A stretch of 38,146 bases of DNA from Bdellovibrionales bacterium (GTDB taxonomy: Bacteria > Bdellovibrionota > Bdellovibrionia > Bdellovibrionales > UBA1609), in assembly GCA_022842925.1 (NCBI GenBank), contig JALHOQ010000010.1, positions 1-38,146 of the forward strand, written 5' to 3'. Under the pieces are notes generated by a model that made no database searches, was not told where the DNA came from, and worked only from the letters and a program-made list of their open reading frames with translations. The translations under genes and the position numbers were made by a program. The first letter of the stretch is position 1; each line of letters starts with the position of its first letter. Shown here one piece after another: positions 32,184-38,146 of this stretch.

Positions 32184-32381
32184 TTAGTACGAAGGACGGC
32201 GCTGTTTCTTCAACAAACGCTTGCGGGCCGCGATGGATTTCTTTTTCTTGCGGACGCTCGGCTTTTCGAAATGCTCGCGCTTTTTAATTTCGCTGAGCAG
32301 ACCGGACTTTTCGCATGCTTTTTTGAATCGGCGGAACGCCTGTTCAAAAGCTTCGTTGTCACGGATACGGATCAATGCCAC
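32184..32381 (-). CDS. rpsU: 30S ribosomal protein S21
   Basis: 65 residues, GTG start with GGAAGGTGA upstream. Typical S21: N-terminal [23 protein letters not shown], then [19 protein letters not shown] and a very basic tail. S21 binds late to the 30S subunit near the anti-Shine-Dalgarno region and affects initiation. First gene of the macromolecular synthesis operon here; tadA is divergent, with a 64-bp gap for both promoters. Confidence 0.97.
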   Translation of the reverse strand: MALIRIRDNEAFEQAFRRFKKACEKSGLLSEIKKREHFEKPSVRKKKKSIAARKRLLKKQRRPSY

Positions 32382-32445
32382 TTAAAATCACCTTCCTTTA
32401 CACGGGCTTGTAGACTTGAGAAGTCCTCCAGGTGTAACAAAGCCC

Positions 32446-32913
32446 ATGCTCTCGGACAACGATTTTAACTTTATGCGCCACGCCCTAGAACTCGCGGCCC
32501 GTGCGGCAGAGGCGGGTGAGGTGCCAGTGGGCGCCGTGGTCGTACACGATAACCAAGTCATTGCCGAGGCTTACAACGAAAGAGAGACCCGCCCATCGGC
32601 CCTCGCCCACGCCGAAATTCTCGCGCTGGAACGGGCCACTGAGAAGCTGGGCCGTTGGCGACTGAGCGGCTGCACGCTTTATGTGACACTGGAGCCCTGT
32701 GTGATGTGCGCCGGAGCCCTCGTGCAGGCCCGAGTGGACCGAGTGGTTTATGGCGCCACGGACCCTAAAGGGGGGGCGGTCGAGTCTCTTTATCAGGTTT
32801 TAGCCGACTCACGCCTGAATCACCGCCCGGACGTAAAAGCGGGAGTGTTGGCGCCGGAATGCGGCACCTTACTTAGCGATTTTTTTAAGAGACGACGTTT
32901 AATAGCTGAATAG
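32446..32913 (+). CDS. tadA: tRNA-specific adenosine deaminase TadA
   Basis: 155 residues from ATG 32446; a TTG 10 codons upstream is less likely. Zinc deaminase motifs: His55 and catalytic Glu57 in LAHAEILAL, Cys85 and Cys88 in LEPCVMCAGAL. It converts A34 to inosine in tRNA-Arg(ACG). The C-terminal VVYGATDPKGGAVESLYQVL (split) and FFKRRR helix are characteristic of TadA rather than free-base deaminases. AGGTG about 13 bases upstream is a rather distant ribosome site. Confidence 0.94.
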   Translation: MLSDNDFNFMRHALELAARAAEAGEVPVGAVVVHDNQVIAEAYNERETRPSALAHAEILALERATEKLGRWRLSGCTLYVTLEPCVMCAGALVQARVDRVVYGATDPKGGAVESLYQVLADSRLNHRPDVKAGVLAPECGTLLSDFFKRRRLIAE

Positions 32914-32926
32914 ACTCGCAGATCCA

Positions 32927-32942
32927 TGGCCCCGATCCTGCA
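32927..32942 (+). promoter_or_regulatory. sigma-54-like element just before the SGNH hydrolase
   Basis: TGGCCC-N5-CTGCA, exact GG/GC spacing (32928-32929, 32940-32941). Predicted start near 32953, only two bases before ATG 32955; no ribosome binding site precedes that ATG. If used, the mRNA would be nearly leaderless; otherwise it is a chance match. Confidence 0.35.
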
Positions 32943-32954
32943 ATTCCCGGCGCT

Positions 32955-34352
32955 ATGAACGTTTTAAAAGCTACAATTCTTGCAGTCACGATTTTGCCAC
33001 TCGCCTCTCTCGCCCAGAACAAGCGCGCATCGGCCAGCTTTCTCTCGCAGCGGGTACCCTTTTTATCATCCTTCCACGCCCTTCAGTACGTGGATCGCTA
33101 TGAGCAACTCACAGAAACCTGTCTAGGGCAGAGTGAGCGCAGCCGCCAACGGGTCGGCCGCTGTTTGGAGCAGGCGGCGGAGCAAGTGGCGGAAATCGCC
33201 AAGGGCGAAAACTTTCGACTATATCTGATTCACCGATTGAGCCGTTTGGCCGACAAAGAACACCTCTCCCTTTTTCAGCTGCCCGATAATTCTAAGCCCA
33301 CGCTGGGAATTGCGGGTGATAGCTTGGCCACCGGAGCCAATGCCGACCTTCGCCTGACGCCGCACTTGTGGAAGCTGGCCGGTCACGGTCTATTCGACTT
33401 TCTCTTTGTTCACGCTGGCGCAAGCCAACGGCTCATGCCTGTCGCAAAAGATCTGCTGCGCGCACCCGAGACGTACGGCGAACGCGGCCGCCGTCATCTT
33501 CCGCCCCTCACCCGCGTTTTCGACACGCCCTCCGATCAGAAGAGTGGTTTTGAACGGGCGATGGAGAATCGCGGCTCGAGCTGGGTGGATTGCGAAGAGT
33601 GTTCATTCGCCTATCTCGTAGGCCGACGGATGGGACTCCCGGCCGAAAACATATTTATGGGCGCCCAGATCGGCAAGCGCGTCAGCAGCCTGGGACAGCA
33701 GCTGGAGCGTCTCGCTCTACCTCTCGGCCACCTTCCCGATATCGTGATCGTATCGTACACGGGGAATGACATGTGCAATATGTCGAATATGAAAGAGACC
33801 CTGGAGTCGAAACGAACAGCTTACGGTAAAGAGATGACCTCGCAGTTGGAAAAAATCCGCAAACTTAAACCTTCGCCGCGCGGAACCCAGGTTTTTGTGG
33901 TGGCCGCAGCCGACGTGGGATACCTAGTCGCGAGCGAGGGCATTTTAAATCGCAAAGTGGAGTACAACTATGGCACCCCGGTTTTAGGTTCGCGCGAACT
34001 TACGTGCCGCGACTTCCGTCGCGAAAGCGCGCCCGGCCTGAAGGATCTCAATGGCATGTGCAATCTGATTTTGCGAACGGCGCCCGACAACTCCGCCCGC
34101 ATCGCCAAAATTCGAGAGCTCCATAGCGCCATCGTATTGGCGCAAAAGGATGCGACAAGCTGGGCGCAGGCGCAGTGGGGAGATCCATCGCTTTCGTTTC
34201 ATTTTGTTGAATCGATTTTAGAAACGCCGTTTGGCGGAGACGATATTTCTAACGACTGCTTTCATCCGTCGGCGCGCGGGCATGAAAAGATCGCGGAGCA
34301 CGTTCTCCCAGATATTCTGAGCGTCTTAAAAAACTCCAAAACTACGCCTTGA
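32955..34352 (+). CDS. exported SGNH/GDSL-family hydrolase
   Basis: 465 residues with signal peptide MNVLKATILAVTILPLASLA. SGNH blocks are present in order: block I GIAGDSLATGA with Ser123, a Gly-containing middle region, block III YTGND with Asn271, and block V NDCFHPSARGHEKIAEH with Asp434 and His437 as catalytic pair. Long for the family because of an insertion (about 160-240) and an N-terminal extension (25-110, Cys residues at 56 and 70). Likely a secreted esterase or lipase acting on lipids or polysaccharide acetyl groups; overall layout resembles eukaryotic-type phospholipase B-like SGNH enzymes, which I cannot confirm. No ribosome site is seen at the start. Confidence 0.82.
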   Translation: MNVLKATILAVTILPLASLAQNKRASASFLSQRVPFLSSFHALQYVDRYEQLTETCLGQSERSRQRVGRCLEQAAEQVAEIAKGENFRLYLIHRLSRLADKEHLSLFQLPDNSKPTLGIAGDSLATGANADLRLTPHLWKLAGHGLFDFLFVHAGASQRLMPVAKDLLRAPETYGERGRRHLPPLTRVFDTPSDQKSGFERAMENRGSSWVDCEECSFAYLVGRRMGLPAENIFMGAQIGKRVSSLGQQLERLALPLGHLPDIVIVSYTGNDMCNMSNMKETLESKRTAYGKEMTSQLEKIRKLKPSPRGTQVFVVAAADVGYLVASEGILNRKVEYNYGTPVLGSRELTCRDFRRESAPGLKDLNGMCNLILRTAPDNSARIAKIRELHSAIVLAQKDATSWAQAQWGDPSLSFHFVESILETPFGGDDISNDCFHPSARGHEKIAEHVLPDILSVLKNSKTTP

Positions 34353-34484
34353 ATTGAGACGGAACTCTTCACAGAATTCTCGATATCAAAACGGGAATAG
34401 ATTTTTCGACGATCTAAACGTTTAATTTTACGAGACTTTGGCATTCATAAGGCGCCTCGATCTTCACAAAAAAGAAACTCCCGG

Positions 34485-34513
34485 TTTACGCAATTAACGC
34501 TTCGCGCTATTAT
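34485..34513 (+). promoter_or_regulatory. sigma-70 promoter of the exported protein at 34590
   Basis: TTTACG (34485-34490), 17-base spacer, TATTAT (34508-34513). The transcript would start near 34520, with a 70-base leader. Among the promoters I can see here this is a clear housekeeping one. Confidence 0.65.
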
Positions 34514-34589
34514 GGTTTTATCGACGCAATGGAACGTAGGCCGAGAGAAAGCGCCGCAGAAGTCACAACACAAATTCCTTGGGGGGAAT

Positions 34590-35063
34590 ATGTCTCGCAA
34601 ATCCATCGTTCCGTTAATGGCACTGACAATGATGATTGGCTACGCACAAATCAGCGAAGCCAAACGAAATCGCGGCGGCCGCAGCGCCACCATCGAAAAC
34701 TCGGCCTCCAGCTCGCAAGATGTCCGTCTGCGCGCTAAGTTTGAAGATGAAACCGATGAAGCCCTGGCCGACGCCGACCTGGCGCCCGAGTTCCACGCCG
34801 ATTACCGCATCAAGAAGGGCACTCCGCAACTGAAAGTGCGTGTAGAAAACCTCGAACTCGGCACCGTAGTCGATGTGTTTATCGGCAACGTGAACATCGG
34901 CTCCGCCACGATTGAAGAAGATGGCGCCGGCACAGAAGCGGCACTCGATTTTAAAAAGGGCGAGTGGCCAGCTGGCCTGCCCATGGAAATCGCCGCCGGT
35001 ACCATCGTTCGCATCATGAGTGGCAACGTGCTCCTGTTCGAAGCTCCGTTTGAAGTAAAATAA
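34590..35063 (+). CDS. exported protein of unknown function
   Basis: 157 residues from ATG 34590, preceded by GGGGGG; an upstream in-frame ATG (34512) lies before the predicted transcript start. Signal peptide ends near ISEA. The mature protein is acidic and beta-rich after a Ser-rich linker: DVRLRAKFEDETDEALADADLAPEFH (in pieces), then KVRVENLELGTVVDVFIGNV, NIGSATIEEDGAGTEAALDFKKGEWPAGL (in pieces), and GTIVRIMSGNVLLFEAPFEV. It resembles a small beta-sandwich carrying one domain. Not a recognised family. A GC-rich terminator follows. Confidence 0.7.
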   Translation: MSRKSIVPLMALTMMIGYAQISEAKRNRGGRSATIENSASSSQDVRLRAKFEDETDEALADADLAPEFHADYRIKKGTPQLKVRVENLELGTVVDVFIGNVNIGSATIEEDGAGTEAALDFKKGEWPAGLPMEIAAGTIVRIMSGNVLLFEAPFEVK

Positions 35064-35121
35064 TTTTAGCTAGAGAAACATCGAGATACACAACCTGTCA
35101 GTCCACCATGTCCACTTAGAG

Positions 35122-35142
35122 GGCCGTCCGCAACGGGCGGCC
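35122..35142 (+). terminator. terminator hairpin after the exported protein
   Basis: GGCCGTCCG (35122-35130) pairs with CGGGCGGCC (35134-35142) with one G-T pair and a CAA loop; followed by a mixed T-rich stretch. Confidence 0.65.
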
Positions 35143-35155
35143 TTCGTCCATTTAT

Positions 35156-35863
35156 TTATAGAATCTGCACGGGCTTGTTGTGTACGACCAAACCTTCCAC
35201 GATAAAATTGTGCGGCTCCTTCTCCACGGTCAATGTCATCACCCGCGCCTGGCCTTCGACGGCGTATTCACCGCGCCGGACCAACAGGGCGTCGCAACCC
35301 GTACCGACGGCCGACGGCGCATGGTTTATTCCGCGCAGCAAATTGGCCGGCTCGACCTCTCCTATCCGTGAATAAAGCCCTTCCTCGGGAAGCAAAAAAG
35401 GATGATGGGGAGAAACTTCAAGAGGGACGCCGGTCGGCGTTCCGTGAAGGCGGCCGAAGATCTCTGAATTGGCTGTATGAATCTGAACGATCCGATTGTG
35501 AACGACCATGTTGATGCGCTCATCCCAAGAATAGACCGTATGGCCCACGCGTAGATTTTCGATTGCCACGTACCCGTTGGGGGTAAGGACACGCATCACA
35601 CAAGTGAAGCAATTCCGTTTTAAACTTTCTCCCGTCAGGTCTTCTACCGCAGCGGCAACTTCTTCGGGCGTGAACTTACGTCCCACCCGCTCCTCCATCT
35701 CGACGACCCGCACGAGCGCGCGGTCATCTGGCTCCTCAAACCATGCCGCCGCCAACTCCACTTTCATGGTTTCGACCCGGTCACTTTGAGCCCCAGCGGG
35801 CGATGTCCCAAGAAGGGTCAAGACCAAGAAGATCGCCCGCAAATTCCACGATAGATTGTCCAC
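35156..35863 (-). CDS. exported protein consisting mainly of a Hint (intein/hedgehog-type) domain
   Basis: 235 residues, GTG start with AGGAGG 6 bases upstream. Signal peptide ends near SPAGA. Residues 28-84 are a helical spacer. Residues 85-229 form a Hint domain: block A Cys85 in CFTCVMRVLTPNGYVAIENL with 'VGHTVYSW', block B SPHHPF (151-156), and block F/G MTLTVEKEPHNFIVEGLVVHN (His228-Asn229, then KP). The GT usually after CFxx is VM here. Hint domains cleave or splice proteins; in secreted toxins they release the C-terminal toxin. Here only six residues follow His-Asn, so no cargo is present downstream. Function unknown; a processing protease relic or a thioester-forming modifier is possible. 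Confidence 0.8.
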   Translation of the reverse strand: MDNLSWNLRAIFLVLTLLGTSPAGAQSDRVETMKVELAAAWFEEPDDRALVRVVEMEERVGRKFTPEEVAAAVEDLTGESLKRNCFTCVMRVLTPNGYVAIENLRVGHTVYSWDERINMVVHNRIVQIHTANSEIFGRLHGTPTGVPLEVSPHHPFLLPEEGLYSRIGEVEPANLLRGINHAPSAVGTGCDALLVRRGEYAVEGQARVMTLTVEKEPHNFIVEGLVVHNKPVQIL

Positions 35864-35873
35864 TATATGCCTC

Positions 35874-35904
35874 CTGGTGCTTTTAGGACTTTACTCAGCA
35901 CCAG
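35874..35904. repeat. inverted repeat CTGGTGCT-N15-AGCACCAG upstream of the Hint gene
   Basis: A perfect 8+8 repeat; one arm touches the Shine-Dalgarno of the Hint gene, so an RNA hairpin could hide it, or the dyad may be an operator. It also lies next to the promoter region of tRNA-Ser on the other strand. Confidence 0.4.
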
Positions 35905-35939
35905 CCATGCCATAATACTGATCGCCGTTCTAAAAATGC

Positions 35940-36029
35940 GGAGAGATGGGAGAGTGGTTTAATCCAGCAGCCTGGAACGCTGCCATGGTCGCAAGGCCAT
36001 CGTGAGTTCGAATCTCACTCTCTCCGCCA
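35940..36029 (+). tRNA. tRNA-Ser (anticodon GGA)
   Basis: 90 bases with a perfect 7-bp acceptor stem (GGAGAGA/TCTCTCC), anticodon stem GCAGC/GCTGC with loop CTGGAAC (anticodon GGA at 35974-35976), the long variable arm typical of tRNA-Ser, T arm GTGAG-TTCGAAT-CTCAC, discriminator G and encoded CCA (36027-36029). A weak promoter (TTTACT at 35890, TAATAC at 35913, 17-base spacer) fits upstream. The following gene is convergent. Confidence 0.97.
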
Positions 36030-36036
36030 AAAATCT

Positions 36037-36843
36037 TTAATAATTAAACCAGTCAATATTTAAACAGCGCACGGTCTCGGAGGGCGAATCGCCGACGATC
36101 CGATGTGCCTTTTGTACGAACTCCAAGAGCAGATCACGGATTACACCCGCGTCCGTTTGGGAGAGTGACATCGGTCCGGTATAGAAGAGGTTCTCAGGAT
36201 CCCGTTGATCCATTTTTTGCAGGCCACGCACGCGCCAGTTTTGATGATGTTTCGCCACCAGCGCGTGATCGGCGCCAATGTGCGTGGCCTTCGCTAGAAC
36301 TTCGTAGCGGCCGTTGGTCAGTCGAATCAATCCGTGATCTAAAAGAAATTGTAGAACCTCTCTCACCTGTCCTTCTGAGATCAGCAAGCGGTGGGCGATA
36401 TCTTCGCTCGTCCAATCCCGCGGGATGCTAATTACGTTCCTCACGCCGGTGTAGGCCCAGCTCGAGTAGTACGTCGCCTTTTCCTCACTGGTGAGTTCTT
36501 TGTCTTTGGCCACTCTTTCAGAGATTTTATTGGCGGCTTGCTGAGCTTCTGTAAGCTGCCCTTTCAGTTTGACTTTCAGTTGGTGGGTGCCGGCCCTCGC
36601 GAACTCGACGAGGAGAAAGAAGTAGCGCTCTTCTTTTACATTTAGACCCAAAAAGTCCGATAACAGGCTTGCCATTTCGAGGCTTAAATCTTTGTCGCCG
36701 TTGAATACGAACGAGATCATTGTGCTGCTCACGCCTAAGTGAGCGGCCATTTTGCGAAATTCTCCGCGGCCCGCCCGAGGCCGTTGATTCACCCAATCCC
36801 GGACAAACTGTTTATAATCCGAATACTTGAAGATCGCTGGCAT
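36037..36843 (-). CDS. TIGR02147-family transcriptional regulator
   Basis: 268 residues. The start IFKYSDYKQFVRDWVNQRP followed by a helix-turn-helix (FRKMAAHLGVSSTMISFVFNGDKDLS, in pieces) and LNVKEERYFFLLVEFARA matches the TIGR02147 family (Y-x-DYR-x-FL--Y... LS--Y---V--GKRNLS... L--KE--YF-LLV-FN-A). The middle part with YYSSWAYTGVRNVISI and a second winged-helix (LLISEGQVREVLQFLLDHGLI) is also typical, as is the C-terminal CLNIDWF. These regulators are multiplied in Bdellovibrio and Fibrobacter, but their targets are mostly unknown. A perfect palindrome seven bases before the start codon suggests autoregulation. No good ribosome site. Confidence 0.88.
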   Translation of the reverse strand: MPAIFKYSDYKQFVRDWVNQRPRAGRGEFRKMAAHLGVSSTMISFVFNGDKDLSLEMASLLSDFLGLNVKEERYFFLLVEFARAGTHQLKVKLKGQLTEAQQAANKISERVAKDKELTSEEKATYYSSWAYTGVRNVISIPRDWTSEDIAHRLLISEGQVREVLQFLLDHGLIRLTNGRYEVLAKATHIGADHALVAKHHQNWRVRGLQKMDQRDPENLFYTGPMSLSQTDAGVIRDLLLEFVQKAHRIVGDSPSETVRCLNIDWFNY

Positions 36844-36850
36844 CTCCGTA

Positions 36851-36870
36851 TTTTAACCCACAGGTTAAAA
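36851..36870. promoter_or_regulatory. palindrome TTTTAACC-N4-GGTTAAAA, probable operator
   Basis: A perfect 8+8 dyad seven bases before the TIGR02147 start and 75 bp before the divergent exported-protein gene at 36946. Its position suggests autorepression and possibly control of the neighbour. Confidence 0.55.
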
Positions 36871-36945
36871 TTCTCATTAATCTTTTAATAAACTAATCTA
36901 GAGTCTGATTGGCGCGCTGTGTTAGAACTGGGGCAAGGAGGTTTT

Positions 36946-37749
36946 ATGAAAAAAACCATGATTATCAGTGTGTTAGTAATGTCCCCAAGTGCCTTTAGCC
37001 AATCCAGCTCGACTTCTGAGTTGGTCCGTCGGGCCTGCCAAGAAGTGGTGAACCGACATGAACTGCGGATTAACACCGCCAAACAAGAACTGGTTCAAAT
37101 TCGCGAAATGCAGGCTCGTGACCGTGTTGAGTTCGTCTACCCCACTTTCGCCGCGACCGCGATCGCCTTCGCGCCACAAGCGCGACAAATCTGGGCTCAG
37201 ATTTCGGACGAAACCAAAACCGTGGCCGCCTCGTACAACCAAGAGTATGAGTCCACGGCTTCCCTACCCCCCGCCCTTCGCAGCACGGCTCGAAACCATT
37301 TATACCTGGTCAACGGTCGAAAGATGCAAAAGCTGATTCTGCGTGATCTCGCCAAGCTGGGTTCGGCTTTCCCCAATGGCAATTCCATGCAATTTGGCGA
37401 CTTCCGCGACGGGTGGAAGGTGAGTTTTGCTCCCACTTCCCTCAAACAACCTGCATTGACCATTGCACAGGTTAGGCATGTGACTCGCGACCAAGGGAAT
37501 ATTTCAAAAATGATCGCTTTGAGGATGGAATTTCGGTTGAATACCGTGACCGAAGAAGTTTCTGGAATTCCCGCTGTCATGAATGAAGCGAATATTGAAG
37601 CCGCACTCACTCCAACTAACGACAACGATCGCCTTGATTCGAGCTACTATATGTTCTCGTCAAACCGCGCCGATGAGCTCTCGCGCGAGATCAAATTTGT
37701 TGAGGAGTTTGCGGAGCTTAAAGAGTGTCGTGAACACCTTCGTAAATAG
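36946..37749 (+). CDS. exported protein of unknown function
   Basis: 267 residues from ATG 36946 with AAGGAGG four bases upstream. Signal peptide MKKTMIISVLVMSPSAFS. The mature part begins with helices (SELVRRACQEVVNRHELRIN, then AKQELVQIREMQARDR), passes through a mixed alpha/beta stretch, and ends in a helix with Cys (EFAELKECREHLRK). Two Cys (near residues 26 and 261) could form a disulfide. Not recognised. It faces the TIGR02147 gene across an operator-like palindrome. Confidence 0.65.
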   Translation: MKKTMIISVLVMSPSAFSQSSSTSELVRRACQEVVNRHELRINTAKQELVQIREMQARDRVEFVYPTFAATAIAFAPQARQIWAQISDETKTVAASYNQEYESTASLPPALRSTARNHLYLVNGRKMQKLILRDLAKLGSAFPNGNSMQFGDFRDGWKVSFAPTSLKQPALTIAQVRHVTRDQGNISKMIALRMEFRLNTVTEEVSGIPAVMNEANIEAALTPTNDNDRLDSSYYMFSSNRADELSREIKFVEEFAELKECREHLRK

Positions 37750-37750
37750 C

Positions 37751-37766
37751 TGGCATGGGGTCTGCA
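37751..37766 (+). promoter_or_regulatory. sigma-54-like promoter of the terminal lipoprotein gene
   Basis: TGGCAT-N5-CTGCA, exact GG/GC spacing (37752-37753, 37764-37765), starting one base after the preceding stop codon. Predicted start near 37777, 11 bases before ATG 37788. Confidence 0.65.
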
Positions 37767-37787
37767 AAGTAGCCGTCTAGAGTATAA

Positions 37788-38146
37788 ATGATGACAAACT
37801 GGCATATGGGCCGAGCTTTAGCGGCCCTATTTTTCGTTATATGGACGGGTTGCGCTCAAAATGAGCGCGGTGGACACTCTATTTACGGTGGCAAAGGAAC
37901 CGCGGATGTTGCCACCAGCCGTCCCCCTGTCGCTCAGGGCACCGTGGATAGCGGCGGAGGGGCGGGATTCAAAGGCCGCCCGCTCGAAGGCCACAGAAAA
38001 GACATTACCACCTTTCCCGAATTCAAGAAATGGGTTGAACCGATTCTTCGCTCCATCGGTCGAATGCACCCGAGCCATCAAAGTCTTTTTGTCTACATTG
38101 TAAAAGAACGGACCTGGCTCTTTCTTGATGCTCCGGTCCCTAAGAT
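37788..38146 (+). CDS. lipoprotein, 3' truncated by the window
   Basis: A frame from ATG 37788 (alternatives 37791 and 37806) stays open to the window edge. The signal peptide has a proper lipobox: ALFFVIWTGC, Cys22. The mature part starts QNERGGHSIYGG, then VDSGGGAGFKGRPLEGHRKD (20 residues) and FPEFKKWVEPILRSI, then FVYIVKERTWLFLDAPVP. This 'SGGG...GKPLE' pattern after a lipobox reminds me of exported Bdellovibrio proteins, from memory only. No ribosome site is obvious. It is probably outer-membrane anchored. The opposite-strand open frame at 37827-38081 is its shadow. Confidence 0.65.
   Translation, partial: MMTNWHMGRALAALFFVIWTGCAQNERGGHSIYGGKGTADVATSRPPVAQGTVDSGGGAGFKGRPLEGHRKDITTFPEFKKWVEPILRSIGRMHPSHQSLFVYIVKERTWLFLDAPVPK

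Noticed and set aside
34439-34453. TGGCAT-N5-AGGC upstream of the gene at 34590
   Set aside because: Poor -12 half and long distance; a good sigma-70 promoter (TTTACG-17-TATTAT) lies closer.
1-38146. Search for CRISPR arrays, insertion sequences, attachment sites and prophage modules
   Set aside because: No regularly spaced repeats, transposase or integrase motifs, or terminal inverted repeats were seen. The tRNA-Ser is not followed by an integrase or a duplicated 3' end in the window.

Overview
The window looks like chromosomal DNA of a moderately GC-rich Gram-negative bacterium, most likely a Bdellovibrionota (Bdellovibrio-like) species. The main hints are a TIGR02147-family regulator (frequent in Bdellovibrio and Fibrobacter), many small exported proteins and lipoproteins of unknown function, and a housekeeping block rpsU-yqeY-dnaG-rpoD. 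This assignment is an inference from protein style; no 16S gene or database match was available. No insertion sequence, integrase, prophage module or CRISPR array is visible, and no gene-free stretch exceeds about 240 bp.

Layout. 1-5.1 kb: 3' part of an exported Ig-like/alpha-beta hydrolase, a PfpI/DJ-1 family protein, a two-module ClpB-like AAA+ ATPase that unexpectedly carries a signal peptide, and a small exported protein. 5.2-7.4 kb: divergent exported proteins, one a mono-haem c-type cytochrome whose stop overlaps a DUF2231-like membrane protein. 7.5-9.6 kb: an OmpR-type regulator and a PhoQ-like sensor kinase. 9.7-21.4 kb: a dense stress/signalling island. It holds stand-alone receiver proteins, an HPF-type ribosome hibernation factor and a divergent S30AE-like protein, an SDR, a Fe/Mn superoxide dismutase, YqjD/ElaB-like, CsbD-like, DUF1328-like and DUF2383/PA2169-like proteins, an OmpA-type lipoprotein, a hybrid histidine kinase, a lone Hpt protein and an NtrC-type sigma-54 activator. 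21.5-27.9 kb: exported cyclophilin, a coiled-coil membrane protein, an RND transporter preceded by an MlaC-like protein, and two related exported Tyr/Pro/Arg-rich proteins. 27.95-32.9 kb: rpoD, dnaG, yqeY, rpsU, then divergent tadA. 32.9-38.1 kb: an exported SGNH hydrolase, an exported protein with a sigma-70 promoter, an exported stand-alone Hint domain, tRNA-Ser(GGA), the TIGR02147 regulator, an exported unknown, and the 5' part of a lipoprotein gene running off the window.

The most striking pattern is regulatory. Reading the short spaces upstream of genes on both strands, I find fifteen elements with the sigma-54 (RpoN) -24/-12 architecture (GG, then GC with fixed spacing, usually TGGCNN-N5-TTGCW). 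Most lie so that the predicted transcript starts 10-45 bases before a start codon with a good ribosome binding site. They precede the stress genes listed above, the PfpI protein and several exported proteins. In the middle of the island are the parts of a complete phosphorelay: hybrid kinase (His-Asp), Hpt (His) and sigma-54 activator (Asp). My proposal is a sigma-54-driven general/envelope stress regulon whose activator, relay and many targets are co-located. The promoter pattern is seen directly; the wiring is inference.
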